This document shows positions 8,494-16,733 of a stretch of DNA of 64,000 nt, one piece after another. The first letter of the stretch is position 1. Every line of letters starts with the position of its first letter. Both the position numbers and the translations under genes were made by a program. The notes under the pieces are model-generated. The model saw only the letters and a program-made list of their open reading frames with translations, made no database searches and had not been told where the DNA came from. Source of the DNA: Pseudonocardia parietis (lineage in GTDB: Bacteria > Actinomycetota > Actinomycetes > Mycobacteriales > Pseudonocardiaceae); contig NZ_JAGINU010000001.1 in assembly GCF_017876315.1 (NCBI RefSeq), positions 2,294,001-2,358,000 of the forward strand. Direction: 5' to 3'.

Positions 8494-10242
8494 GTGGCGA
8501 TGCTCGACGACCGGCCTCGCGCCGCGCCGGAACCGGCCCCCGCGCCGGCCCCCGCGCGAACGGCCCGCGGCCTGCGCCGCCGCTGGTTGCCCACCGGACT
8601 CCTCCTCGTCGTGCTGGGCGTGCTCATCGTGATCCCGGCCGCGATGGTGCTGCTCGCGGCGTTCAGCGTGGACGTGCCGCGCCCCGGGAACATCACGTGG
8701 GAGCTGACCGCGAGCAACTTCGCGATCTTCGGTGATCCCCAGACCCTGCGGGCGTTCCTCAACTCGCTGGTCATCGGTGTCGTGGCGACGGCGCTGGCCT
8801 GTTTCATCGGTGGGGCGCTGGCGTTCCTCGCCGCGCGCACCGACATCCCGCTGGCACCGTTCGTGTACCTGGTCGGGCTGATGCCGCTGTTCCTGCCGTC
8901 CTACGTCGGCGCGCTGGCGTGGTCGATGCTCGGCGGCCCGAACGCCGGGCTGCTGAACATCGCTCAGAGCGACCTGGGGATGTCGCTGCCGCTCGACATG
9001 TACTCGATGCCGGGGATGATCTTCGTCTTCGCGATGTACTACTCGCCGTACACCTTCCTGATGGTGCACGGGGCGATGTCGCTGATGAGCCCGGACCTGG
9101 AGGAAGCCGCACGGGTGCACGGTGCGAGCTCGCGCCGGATGCTGGGCCTGGTCTCGTTCCCGCTGGTCACGCCGGCACTGATCGGCTCGGCGATGCTCAG
9201 CTTCATCCTGATCTTCGAGAACTTCCCGGTCGCCCAGGTGCTGGGGACCCCCGGCGGCGTCGACACCCTGCCCACGCTGATCTTCCGGTTGCTCAACACC
9301 AGCCCGTCGCGCGGCAACGAGAGCGCGGCCATCGCGATCGTGCTCGTCGGGGTCGTGCTGCTGGCCACCTGGCTGCAGCAGCGGATGCTGGCCAAGCGGT
9401 CGTTCACCACGGTCACCGGCAAGGGCGTCCGCCAGAAGAAGGTCACCCTGGGCCGGGCCCGGATCCCGGTGTTCCTCGCCGTGCTGGGCTTCTTCTTCCT
9501 GTCCATCGTGCTGCCGGTGCTCGCTCTCGTGGTGGTCGCGGGCCAGAGCTCGCCCTATCTCACCTCGCTGGCTCAGCTCACCGAGCCGGGCGGTCTCGAC
9601 TTCAGCTCGTTCTCCGACGTGCTCACCTCGTCGACCTTCCTGGAGGCGGGGTGGAACAGCCTGGTCGTGAGCCTCTTTGCGGCGAGCGCAGGCGTGGTGC
9701 TGGCCTTCCTGTGCGGCTACCTCGTCTACCGCAGCAAGGCCTCCGGCCGGTCGCTGGTCGAGGGCGTCTCGATGGTGCCGCTGGCGCTGCCGGCGGTCGT
9801 GCTCGGGATGGGGCTGTTGTGGACCTGGCTGGTGATGCCGGTCCCGCTCTACGGCACCCTCGCGGTCCTGGTGATCGCGTTCCTTGCGGTGCAGTCGCCG
9901 CAGGGCTTCCGCGGTGTGGCCTCCTCGATCCTCGCCACCGACCGTGACCTCGAGGACTCCGCGGTGATGCTCGGCGCTTCCCGGTCCCGGGCCGTCACGA
10001 GCATCACGGTGCCCTTGATGAAGGTGGGGCTGCTGTCCACGTTCCTGTTGTTGCTCATGCTCAGCATGCGTGAGCTCACCGTGCCGCTGTTCCTCTACAC
10101 CAGCGACACCGAAATCCTCTCGATCGCCATCTACGACGCGTTCGAGAACGGCGGAGCACTCCGCGAGGCAGCGGCCATGAGCGTGATCTACACCGCCTTC
10201 ATGTTCGTCCTGTCCTACATCCCCCGCCGCCTCGCGCGGTAG
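8494..10242 (+). CDS. ABC transporter permease, two-domain (FbpB-like)
   Basis: This 582-aa integral membrane protein contains two fused BPD-type permease halves, each with about six transmembrane helices. Each half has an EAA-type cytoplasmic loop (DLEEAARVHGASSRRML around residue 205 and DLEDSAVMLGASRSRAV around 486) that docks on the ATPase. This fused layout is typical of the iron(III)/thiamine/AEP importer group. The GTG at 8494 has GGAGGG 7 nt upstream; an ATG two codons later is an alternative. It is in an operon with the ATPase before it and the binding protein after it. Confidence 0.92.
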   Translation: MAMLDDRPRAAPEPAPAPAPARTARGLRRRWLPTGLLLVVLGVLIVIPAAMVLLAAFSVDVPRPGNITWELTASNFAIFGDPQTLRAFLNSLVIGVVATALACFIGGALAFLAARTDIPLAPFVYLVGLMPLFLPSYVGALAWSMLGGPNAGLLNIAQSDLGMSLPLDMYSMPGMIFVFAMYYSPYTFLMVHGAMSLMSPDLEEAARVHGASSRRMLGLVSFPLVTPALIGSAMLSFILIFENFPVAQVLGTPGGVDTLPTLIFRLLNTSPSRGNESAAIAIVLVGVVLLATWLQQRMLAKRSFTTVTGKGVRQKKVTLGRARIPVFLAVLGFFFLSIVLPVLALVVVAGQSSPYLTSLAQLTEPGGLDFSSFSDVLTSSTFLEAGWNSLVVSLFAASAGVVLAFLCGYLVYRSKASGRSLVEGVSMVPLALPAVVLGMGLLWTWLVMPVPLYGTLAVLVIAFLAVQSPQGFRGVASSILATDRDLEDSAVMLGASRSRAVTSITVPLMKVGLLSTFLLLLMLSMRELTVPLFLYTSDTEILSIAIYDAFENGGALREAAAMSVIYTAFMFVLSYIPRRLAR

Positions 10243-10292
10243 CCACTCGCGGACGCCGGGCACCGGTGTACGCACAGCAAAGGAGCTGACCC

Positions 10293-11435
10293 ATGAAGAG
10301 GACACGCCTGAGCGTCCTGGGCGCCGCGCTCGCCGCGTGCAGCCTGCTGCTCGCAGGTTGCGGCGGCGGTGCCGCCGAGGGCGGTGCCGGATCCGTCACC
10401 GAGCAGATGCTGGCGATGCCACCGGTCGACGACACGGCGGGCCTGGTCATCGACGGTGAGCAGGTCGCCGACGCCGAGCTGCTCGAGGCCGCGCGGGGGG
10501 ACAAGCTCGTCTGGTTCACCGGCTCGGGCAGCGAGAGCGCCGAGCTCACCGCCGACCGGTTCACCGAGGAGACCGGTGTCGAGGTCGAGGTGACCCGGAT
10601 GCCGTCGTCGAAGCTGAACGAGCGGGTGCTGAGCGAGGCCGGGGCGGGGCGGCTGTCGGCCGGCGTCGTCACCATCACCGACCCGCTGCTCGCCGAGGGT
10701 CTCGCCGAGCAGGGCGTGTACGTGCCGTACACCGAGATGCCGACGCACGACGTGCTCGCCGGCACGGAGAACGTGACGTGGGCCGACGGCGCCTTCTACA
10801 CGTCGTACTACTCGGCCTACGCCTTCGCCTACAACTCCCGGGCGGTCGCCGAGGCCGACGTCCCGGCGAGCTGGAACGACCTGCTCGACCCGAAGTGGAA
10901 GGGCCGGATGGGCGTGGTCAACGCCGGTGCCGGTGGCACCGTGCAGGGCCTCGCCGCCTTCCAGGAGCAGGTCATGGGCGGCGACTACTGGGCCGGTCTG
11001 GCCGCCCAGGGGCCCCGCTTCTTCGACACGACCTCGGTGCAGCTCGAGGCGCTCGCGCGCGGCGAGATCGAGATCGCGACGGCCGGATTCAACAGCACCT
11101 ACGGCGCCCAGAAGTCCGGGGCGCCGATCAAGCTCGTCGTCCCGCAGGAGGGTGTCTCGGGCACCTTCAACATGCAGGGCCTCACCAGCGCCGGCCAGCA
11201 GAGCCCGGCGGCGAAGCTGTTCATGAACTGGACCTGGTCGAAGGCCGGCCAGCAGTTCGCCGCGGCCCAGGGCTTCATCGGGGCCCGTACCGACATCGAG
11301 CAGGTCCCGACCGGTGAGTACCGGCTGCCGAAGGCCGACGACGCCACCTTCGTGGTGTACACGCCGGAGGAGGCGGAGCAGCACGGCGCCGACGTCGTCC
11401 GCCGCTGGAACGAGACCTTCGGGTTCAACGGCTGA
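10293..11435 (+). CDS. Extracellular solute-binding lipoprotein of ABC importer
   Basis: This 380-aa protein has a lipoprotein signal peptide: a basic start MKRTR, a hydrophobic core and lipobox LLAGC with the lipidated Cys at residue 23. The mature part is a type-2 periplasmic binding fold like iron(III)/AEP/spermidine-binding proteins (KLVWFTGSGSESAELTADRF, then YYSAYAFAYNSRAV and PASWNDLLDPKWKGRMGVV). It captures the substrate for the preceding permease and ATPase. AAAGGAG precedes the ATG by about 8 nt. It is the last gene of the operon and is followed by a strong hairpin. Confidence 0.92.
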   Translation: MKRTRLSVLGAALAACSLLLAGCGGGAAEGGAGSVTEQMLAMPPVDDTAGLVIDGEQVADAELLEAARGDKLVWFTGSGSESAELTADRFTEETGVEVEVTRMPSSKLNERVLSEAGAGRLSAGVVTITDPLLAEGLAEQGVYVPYTEMPTHDVLAGTENVTWADGAFYTSYYSAYAFAYNSRAVAEADVPASWNDLLDPKWKGRMGVVNAGAGGTVQGLAAFQEQVMGGDYWAGLAAQGPRFFDTTSVQLEALARGEIEIATAGFNSTYGAQKSGAPIKLVVPQEGVSGTFNMQGLTSAGQQSPAAKLFMNWTWSKAGQQFAAAQGFIGARTDIEQVPTGEYRLPKADDATFVVYTPEEAEQHGADVVRRWNETFGFNG

Positions 11436-11447
11436 TCCCACCGGCAC

Positions 11448-11483
11448 CGAACGCCTCCGGTCTCCTGAGACCGGAGGCGTTCG
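11448..11483. terminator. Hairpin terminator between convergent operons
   Basis: A perfect 17-bp inverted repeat (arms 11448-11464 and 11467-11483, separated by CT) sits 12 nt after the binding-protein stop and 25 nt before the end of the convergent MaoC gene. There is no clear U-tract on either strand, which is common in actinobacterial terminators. The symmetry means it could end transcription in both directions. Confidence 0.75.
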
Positions 11484-11508
11484 CCGTTCGACAGTAGTCA
11501 GCCGAGGA

Positions 11509-11979
11509 TCACCCGAGCAGCACCAGCGACAGTTTGCGCGCCACGCACGCAGGTCGTTCGGCGTGCTCGAGCTCCACGGTGAAGTCGATCGAGACGAGGG
11601 CGGCGTCGTCTCGGGGCTGGACCGCCGCGACGGTGGCGCGCAGGCGGATGCGGGAGCCGACCGGGACCGGGGCGGGGAAGCGCACCCGGTCGAACCCGTA
11701 GTTGAGCCGCGCGGAGCCGACGTCGAGCCGGTAGAGGTCCCCGGTCAGCGACGAGATCAGCGACAGGGTCAGCTGACCGTGCGCGATCGTGCGGCCGTGT
11801 GGACCGGTCGCGGCGCGCTCCGGGTCGACGTGGATCCACTGGTGGTCACCCGTCGCCGCGGCGAACGCGTCGATGTGCTCCTGCTCGACGGCCATCCAGG
11901 GCCCCGGGCCGAGTGCGGCGCCGACGGCGTCGTCGAGCTCGGCCCGGGTCGTGATCACGAGCGGGCCCGGCACGGTCAC
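11509..11979 (-). CDS. MaoC-type hydratase/dehydratase
   Basis: This 156-aa single hot-dog domain protein would hydrate an enoyl-CoA or enoyl thioester. The hydratase motif is visible as AAATGDHQWIHVDPERA (about 40-56), where the Asp and His of the D-x4-H dyad are present, followed by HGQLTLSLISSL. The length is normal for the NodN/MaoC group. It is the third gene of a minus-strand operon (enoyl-CoA hydratase, SDR, MaoC), suggesting a beta-oxidation-like module that could extend the pathway of the convergent operon. Confidence 0.87.
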   Translation of the reverse strand: MTVPGPLVITTRAELDDAVGAALGPGPWMAVEQEHIDAFAAATGDHQWIHVDPERAATGPHGRTIAHGQLTLSLISSLTGDLYRLDVGSARLNYGFDRVRFPAPVPVGSRIRLRATVAAVQPRDDAALVSIDFTVELEHAERPACVARKLSLVLLG

Positions 11980-12022
11980 GCCGACTCCTGCACGGTGGCA
12001 GTGGATCGGACCGGGGCGGCGC

Positions 12023-12766
12023 TCACATGAACCGCCCGCCGGTGACCTCGGCGGTCGTGCCGGTCATGTACGACGACAGCGACGACGCGTAGAACAGCGC
12101 CACGCCGGCCACCTCGTCGACCTCCCCGACGCGCTGCATCGGGATCTCGGACATCTTCTGGTCCCAGGCCTTCTGCGGCATCGCCTCGGTCATCGCCGAA
12201 CGGATCAGGCCCGGCTGGATGGCGTTGACGCGCACGCCGTGGTGGGCCATCTCCTTCGCGGCGGCCTTGGTGAGGCCGACGATCCCTGCCTTGGCGGCCG
12301 AGTAGTTGGTCTGCCCCACCATGCCGACCTTCCCGGACAGCGAGCTGATGTTCACGATCGCGCCGGACTTCTGCGCCCGCATGTGGGCGGCGGCGAGGCG
12401 GGTGCCGTTCCAGGTTCCCTTGAGGTGCACCTGGACGACGAGGTCGAAGTCGTCCTCGGACATGGTGCGCATGGTGGCGTCGCGGGTGATCCCGGCGTTG
12501 TTGACGAACACGTCGAGCGAGCCGAACGTGGCCACGGTGGTATCGATCAGCGCCTGGACGTCGGCGGCCGACACCACGTCACAGCGCACACCCACGGCGA
12601 GGGCGTCGCCCCCGAGCTCCTTCGCGGCGGCCTGTGCGGCGGCCTCGTCGAGATCCCCGAGCACCACCCGGGCGCCGTGCTCGACGTAGGTGCGGGCGAT
12701 GGCGAGCCCGATGCCCTGCGCGCCGCCGGTCACGACGGCCGTGCGGCCCTCCAGCAATGCGGTCAT
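12023..12766 (-). CDS. SDR-family 3-oxoacyl/3-hydroxyacyl reductase (FabG-like)
   Basis: This 247-aa classical short-chain dehydrogenase has the TGGAQGIG nucleotide-binding motif near residue 14, NNAG at about 89, a catalytic Ser in SSLSGKVG and YSAAK (about 156-160). The C-terminal segment VTGGRFM is typical of FabG-like enzymes. It probably interconverts a 3-hydroxyacyl and a 3-oxoacyl thioester. The start lies 58 nt downstream of the enoyl-CoA hydratase stop, across an 18-bp tandem repeat. The MaoC gene follows after 43 nt. Confidence 0.9.
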   Translation of the reverse strand: MTALLEGRTAVVTGGAQGIGLAIARTYVEHGARVVLGDLDEAAAQAAAKELGGDALAVGVRCDVVSAADVQALIDTTVATFGSLDVFVNNAGITRDATMRTMSEDDFDLVVQVHLKGTWNGTRLAAAHMRAQKSGAIVNISSLSGKVGMVGQTNYSAAKAGIVGLTKAAAKEMAHHGVRVNAIQPGLIRSAMTEAMPQKAWDQKMSEIPMQRVGEVDEVAGVALFYASSLSSYMTGTTAEVTGGRFM

Positions 12767-12785
12767 GTGTGGTCCTTCCTCATGA

Positions 12786-12832
12786 TGGTCATCCGGATCT
12801 CAGTGGTCGTCCGGATCTCAGTGGTCATCCGA
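12786..12832. repeat. 18-bp tandem repeat, 2.6 copies
   Basis: The unit TGGTCATCCGGATCTCAG occurs at 12786-12803 and, with one change, at 12804-12821; a truncated copy follows at 12822-12832. The third copy contains the stop codon of the enoyl-CoA hydratase gene. The array fills most of the gap before the SDR start. It is probably a slippage product; each unit contains the palindrome ATCCGGAT or TCCGGA. Confidence 0.8.
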
Positions 12833-13607
12833 AGCGGGGCTCTCGCCGGTCGGTGAAGGCCGCGCGCCCCTCGGCGGCGTCGCCTCCGTGGCCCGCGAGC
12901 GAGACGGCCATGCGTTCGGTCGCCAGGAACTCGCCGAGGTCGGCCCGGGTCGCGGCCTGCAGGCGTTTGGTCAGGGCGTTGGACTCCCGCGGCCCCAGCG
13001 CGAGTCGTTGCGCGATCGCCACCGCCTGCCCGGTCGCGGCGCCGGGCGCCACGACCTCGCTCACCAGGCCGGCTTCCGCGGCGGCGCCGGCGGTGAGCCG
13101 CTCGCCCAGCAGCAGGTGTTTCGCCGCCCGCTGCGGTCCGAGCCGGCGGGGGAGGTGGTAGGCGGTGCCGCCGTCCGCGGTCAGGCCGCGAGCCGCGAAC
13201 GGGGCGGCGAAGAACGCGTCCTCGGCGGCCACGACCAGGTCGCAGGCCAGGACCAGTCCCCAGGCGGCGCCCACCGCGTACCCCTCGACCGCAGCGACGA
13301 CGACGACATCGGAGCGCGTGACCGTCTCGATGACCTCGTGCACCAAAGCCAGGCGAGAGGCGGGACCGAAGAGACCGTCGCTCGACGTGGGCATCGAGCC
13401 GATGTCACCACCGGAGGAGAAGTACGTATCCCCACCGGTGAGGACGACCGCAGCCTGGCCACGGCGTTCGGCCTCGCGCAGAGCGGTCGCGAGCTGCTCG
13501 AGCAACGCGTGGTCGAGGGCGTTGCGGCGGTGTGGCCGGTGCAGCCGGAGGGTCGTCACTCCTGCCGCGACATCGACGACCAGAGACTGTTCGGCGGCGA
13601 CATCCAT
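12825..13607 (-). CDS. Enoyl-CoA hydratase/isomerase family protein
   Basis: This 260-aa crotonase-fold protein has the oxyanion-hole segments FSSGGDIGSM and GYAVGAAWGLVLACDLV and the ADGGTAYHLPRRLG segment where one catalytic acid usually lies (Asp here). It would hydrate or isomerise an enoyl-CoA. It is the first gene of the minus-strand beta-oxidation-like operon. A -10-like TACATT at about 13617-13622 places the transcript start only a few bases before the ATG, so the mRNA may be almost leaderless. A GntR-like half-site overlaps this region. Confidence 0.9.
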   Translation of the reverse strand: MDVAAEQSLVVDVAAGVTTLRLHRPHRRNALDHALLEQLATALREAERRGQAAVVLTGGDTYFSSGGDIGSMPTSSDGLFGPASRLALVHEVIETVTRSDVVVVAAVEGYAVGAAWGLVLACDLVVAAEDAFFAAPFAARGLTADGGTAYHLPRRLGPQRAAKHLLLGERLTAGAAAEAGLVSEVVAPGAATGQAVAIAQRLALGPRESNALTKRLQAATRADLGEFLATERMAVSLAGHGGDAAEGRAAFTDRREPRFG

Positions 13608-13609
13608 AG

Positions 13610-13619
13610 TCTATAGAAT
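13610..13619 (-). promoter_or_regulatory. Second GntR-like operator sequence
   Basis: On the minus strand ATTCTATAGA precedes the enoyl-CoA hydratase start codon by 2 nt. It matches 9 of 10 positions of the left half of the palindrome at 987-1004 (ATTCTATCGA), and the local octamer TCTATAGA is itself palindromic. A site here would overlap the likely transcription start and could place this operon under the GntR protein. It is a single weak match, so it is only suggestive. Confidence 0.35.
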
Positions 13620-13672
13620 GTAGTCATTGTGTCGCCGTAGGTCGAGTCCCGGCGCGGATCCGCAGGCGTCAG

Positions 13673-14881
13673 CTACCAGGTGACGGGCAGCTCGTGCAGG
13701 CCGTACAGGAGGGTGCCGTGCTTGTAGGGCAGCTCGTCGGCCGGTGCGGCGACCCGCAGGGTGGGGATGCGTGCGAACAGGGTGGAGAACACGATCTCCA
13801 GCTCCAGCCGGGCGAGGTTCTGCCCGAGGCACTGGTGCACGCCATAGCCGAACCCGACGTGGTGCCGGTTGCCGCGGTGGACGTCGAACCGTTCGGGCTC
13901 GGCGAACACTGCGGGGTCCCAGTCGGCCGCGGCCAGCAGGGCGATGACCCCCTCGCCCGCGCGGATCGGGGTGCCGCTGAGCTCGGTGTCCTCGGCCGCG
14001 ATCCGGGTGGTGACGACGTCGGCGATGCTGAGGTAGCGCAGCAGCTCCTCGACGGTGCCGGGGAGCAGCTCGGGGTCCGACCGGAGCGCGGCGAGCTGGG
14101 CGGGGTGTTCCAGCAGTGCCATGGTGCCGAGCGAGATCATGTTCGCGGTGGTCTCGTGCCCCGCGTTGAGCAGCATCAGACACATCATCAGCAGCTCCTC
14201 CCGGCCGAGCTCGCCGGCGGGCTCGAGCTGTTCGGTGACCAGCTTGCTCATCAGGTCGTCGCCGGGGTGCTGCTGTTTGCGGGTGATCAGTCCGTCCATG
14301 TAGGCGCGTAGGTCGCCCAGCACGGTCGCGAACTGCTCCGCGGTGCTCGCCGTCGACACGGCGATCTTGCTCCTGCTCTGGAAGAACTCGTGGTCGTCGT
14401 AGGGCACGCCGAGCAGCTGGCAGATCACCAGCGACGGCACGGGGAGTGCGAACGCCTCGACCAGGTCCACCGGCGGGGTCCGGGTGAGCAGGTCGTCGAG
14501 CAGCCGGTCCACGATGGCCTGGATGCCTGGTCGCATCGTCTTGATGCGCTTGACGGTGAACTCCTGGATGAGCATGCGCCGGTAGAAGCTGTGTTGCGGC
14601 GGGTCCATCCGGATGAACGGCGGGCGCGCCAGGACCTGCGCCTGGCCCGGGAGGAGCGTGGGGAAGCCGGGGCGGGTGCCGTCGGCGCTGAACACCGGGC
14701 TGCTCAGCACGGTCCGGACGTCCTCGTACCGGGTCACCAGCCAGGCGGTGCCGCCGGTGGGTAGCTGTACCTGGGAGACGGGTTCCTCGGTGCGCAGCCG
14801 GTCGTACTCCGGTGGTGGTGCGAACGGGCACTGCCGCTGGAGCGGGAAGCTCCGGTTGTCAGAGGTCGTGGTCCGGGACAT
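13673..14881 (-). CDS. Cytochrome P450
   Basis: This class I bacterial P450 of about 402 aa has the I-helix oxygen-binding segment NAGHETTANMISLGT, an ExxR-type helix (VEELLRY region), and the haem-binding loop FGYGVHQCLGQ with the ligand Cys near residue 351. The best start is the ATG at 14881, with GGGAG 6 nt upstream; a GTG one codon earlier is possible. It is divergent from a TetR regulator across a region with an interrupted palindrome. No dedicated ferredoxin is adjacent, though a 3Fe-4S ferredoxin lies at 56.7 kb. Confidence 0.93.
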   Translation of the reverse strand: MSRTTTSDNRSFPLQRQCPFAPPPEYDRLRTEEPVSQVQLPTGGTAWLVTRYEDVRTVLSSPVFSADGTRPGFPTLLPGQAQVLARPPFIRMDPPQHSFYRRMLIQEFTVKRIKTMRPGIQAIVDRLLDDLLTRTPPVDLVEAFALPVPSLVICQLLGVPYDDHEFFQSRSKIAVSTASTAEQFATVLGDLRAYMDGLITRKQQHPGDDLMSKLVTEQLEPAGELGREELLMMCLMLLNAGHETTANMISLGTMALLEHPAQLAALRSDPELLPGTVEELLRYLSIADVVTTRIAAEDTELSGTPIRAGEGVIALLAAADWDPAVFAEPERFDVHRGNRHHVGFGYGVHQCLGQNLARLELEIVFSTLFARIPTLRVAAPADELPYKHGTLLYGLHELPVTW

Positions 14882-14910
14882 CACACGCTCCCATGCAAGT
14901 GAAGGTAAGC

Positions 14911-14949
14911 CCTCCGGTTAGTCGTCGAGTAAGCTAACACAACCGAAGG
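14911..14949. promoter_or_regulatory. Interrupted palindrome in the P450/TetR divergent promoter
   Basis: Outer arms CCTCCGGTT (14911-14919) and AACCGAAGG (14941-14949) match in 8 of 9 pairs, and inner arms GTTAG/CTAAC (14917-14921 and 14934-14938) also pair. The element lies between the P450 and TetR starts. It is a plausible operator through which the TetR protein represses both genes. Confidence 0.5.
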
Positions 14950-14989
14950 TTTTCCCTCCACATCTTGAGGGAGAAGGGATGGGTATCGG

Positions 14990-15652
14990 TTGAGCGAGAA
15001 CACGACCCAGCTGCGGGCGGACGCCCGCCGCAACCGCGAGCAGATCGTCGTCGCGGCCCGCGAGGTCTTCCTCGAGCAGGGCGTGCACGCGTCGCTGGAG
15101 GAGATCGCGCGCCGCGCGGGCGTCGGCATCGCCACGCTCTACCGGCGGTTCCCCGACCGGCAGACGCTCGTCCGGCAGGTCGCCCTGGAGAACATGGCGC
15201 TGATCGGTGCGGAGATGGACCGCGCCACCGCCGAGCACTCGGACGCCTGGAGTGCGCTGGTGCAGCTCCTGCGCCGCCTGGTGGAACTTCGGGTCGGCGT
15301 CTTCACGCCGATGCTGGCCTCGACCCTCGAGGAGGACCTGCGCGGCGAGAAGGGAGAACTCAAGGCGAGCCGTGACCGGCTCGTCGAGCGGATGGAGCAG
15401 CTCATCCATGCCGCGCAGCAGGAGGGCCGGCTCCGTCGGGGTATCGGCCCGATCGACCTGCTGGCCGGCATCATCAAGCTGTCCCGCCCGCTGCCCGTCA
15501 TCGGCGCCGAGCTGAACGAGCTGCTGACCGACCGGCAGCTGGAGCTGTTCCTCGGTGGACTCCACGCAGTGGCGCTGGACGCCTCCGAGCCGCTGCGCCC
15601 GCAGTCGCTCACCCCCGACGAGCTGGATCGCCATCTCAAGATGGCGGAGTGA
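14990..15652 (+). CDS. TetR/AcrR-family transcriptional regulator
   Basis: This 220-aa repressor has an N-terminal helix-turn-helix at about 14-60 (LEEIARRAGVGIATLYRRFPDRQTLVR). A helical ligand-binding domain follows, ending in LHAVALDASEPLRPQSL. I use the TTG at 14990 because the in-frame sequence begins MSENTTQLRADARRN and GGGAGAAGG lies about 12 nt upstream; no in-frame ATG precedes the HTH. It probably controls the divergent P450 and its own gene through the palindrome at 14911-14949. Confidence 0.88.
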   Translation: MSENTTQLRADARRNREQIVVAAREVFLEQGVHASLEEIARRAGVGIATLYRRFPDRQTLVRQVALENMALIGAEMDRATAEHSDAWSALVQLLRRLVELRVGVFTPMLASTLEEDLRGEKGELKASRDRLVERMEQLIHAAQQEGRLRRGIGPIDLLAGIIKLSRPLPVIGAELNELLTDRQLELFLGGLHAVALDASEPLRPQSLTPDELDRHLKMAE

Positions 15653-15740
15653 GCGGCGCCGATGCGATCTGTCCGATCGGGGACGCCGACTGACGAGCAA
15701 GGTCCTCGTACACCCACGGCCGGCTACCGGAGGTCGAACA

Positions 15741-16178
15741 GTGACGACGCGGCTCTCGCCCCGCCTCGCGCAGATCGTGGCGGCGCTCTCGATCGAGCCG
15801 GACCAGCGGGTGCTCGAGATCGGCTGCGGGCCCGGTGCAGCGGCGCGCGCGGTCGCTGACCGGCTGACCACCGGTCATGTCCTCGCCGTCGATCGGTCGG
15901 CGCGGGCGATCGAGCAGCTGAGGAGTTGCTCGGCGGAGCAGCTCACCTCAGGTCGTCTGAGCGCCCGGCACGTGGCGATCGAAGACTTCACCCTCGCCCA
16001 CGACGAGGAGCCGTTCGATCTGGTCTTCGCGATCCGGGTCGGAGCACTCGACGGCCGGCATCCCGAAGCGGCGCAGGCAGCCATGCGGCGTATCGCCGCC
16101 GCGACCACCCCGCATGCTCGACTCTTCGTCGACGGCGGTCGACCGCTACGGGAACTGACCATCCACCGGCACGCCTGA
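15741..16178 (+). CDS. Class I SAM-dependent methyltransferase, short form
   Basis: This protein of about 145 aa has motif I VLEIGCGPGAAARAVA (residues about 21-36), an acidic end of beta-2 (VLAVDRS) and a motif IV-like DLVFAIRVGAL. It is shorter than most enzymes of the class and stops soon after the fourth or fifth strand (ARLFVDGGR), so the C-terminal strands are missing or minimal. GGAGG lies 7 nt before the GTG. The substrate is unknown, and the neighbours (TetR, DUF1801) do not identify it. Confidence 0.7.
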   Translation: MTTRLSPRLAQIVAALSIEPDQRVLEIGCGPGAAARAVADRLTTGHVLAVDRSARAIEQLRSCSAEQLTSGRLSARHVAIEDFTLAHDEEPFDLVFAIRVGALDGRHPEAAQAAMRRIAAATTPHARLFVDGGRPLRELTIHRHA

Positions 16179-16239
16179 CCTGTATCCGGAGCGTGTACAC
16201 CCGGAGGGTGCGGGAACGAGCCGTATTCAGGAGGTAACC

Positions 16240-16668
16240 ATGGCCGATCGCGACAAGGACGACGCGGCACCGAAGCTGCTCTCGGGCGGCAATCCTCAGA
16301 TCCCCAAGGGTGAGGGGGATGGTCCGGTGCAGAGCTACATCGCCGCCATGCCCGGCTGGAAACGGGACGTCGGGAAACGCATCGATGATCTGATCGTGCA
16401 TGCGGTCCCGCAGGTGCACAAGGCCGTGAAATGGAACCAGCCGTTCTACGGCGTCCGAGGTGAGGGCTGGTTCCTGTCGCTCCGTTGTTTCACGAAGTAC
16501 GTCCAGCTGCAGTTCCTCAGAGGCACGTCGCTCGATCCCGTGCCTCCCAAGGCGTCGAAACATCGTGAAGTGCGTTATCTCGACATCCACGAAGGCGACC
16601 GGCTGGACGAGGAACAGCTCCGGTCCTGGGTCGAGCAGGCCGCCGAGCTGCCGGGCGAGCAGATGTGA
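16240..16668 (+). CDS. DUF1801 domain protein (YdhG/iron-chaperone-like fold)
   Basis: This 142-aa protein has a single DUF1801 domain from about residue 28: VQSYIAAMPGWKRDVGKRIDDLI, then KAVKWNQPFYGVRGEGWFLSL, and the C-terminal REVRYLDIHEGDRLDEEQLRSWVEQA. Members of the family are small cytoplasmic proteins of uncertain function. A strong AGGAGG lies 6 nt before the ATG. It stands alone between the methyltransferase gene and the ArsR cassette. Confidence 0.82.
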   Translation: MADRDKDDAAPKLLSGGNPQIPKGEGDGPVQSYIAAMPGWKRDVGKRIDDLIVHAVPQVHKAVKWNQPFYGVRGEGWFLSLRCFTKYVQLQFLRGTSLDPVPPKASKHREVRYLDIHEGDRLDEEQLRSWVEQAAELPGEQM

Positions 16669-16709
16669 TGCGGCCGATGTCGCCGGTGGAGCGTCCGTTG
16701 ACGGGCCTG

Positions 16710-16733
16710 ATGCGTAAGGAGTAGCTTACGCAT
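16710..16733. promoter_or_regulatory. Perfect inverted repeat, probable ArsR autoregulatory operator
   Basis: ATGCGTAAG (16710-16718) and CTTACGCAT (16725-16733) are perfect 9-bp arms around GAGTAG. The element ends at the base before the ATG of the ArsR gene and also contains AAGGAG. An ArsR dimer bound here would block transcription or translation of the whole cassette. Confidence 0.65.
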
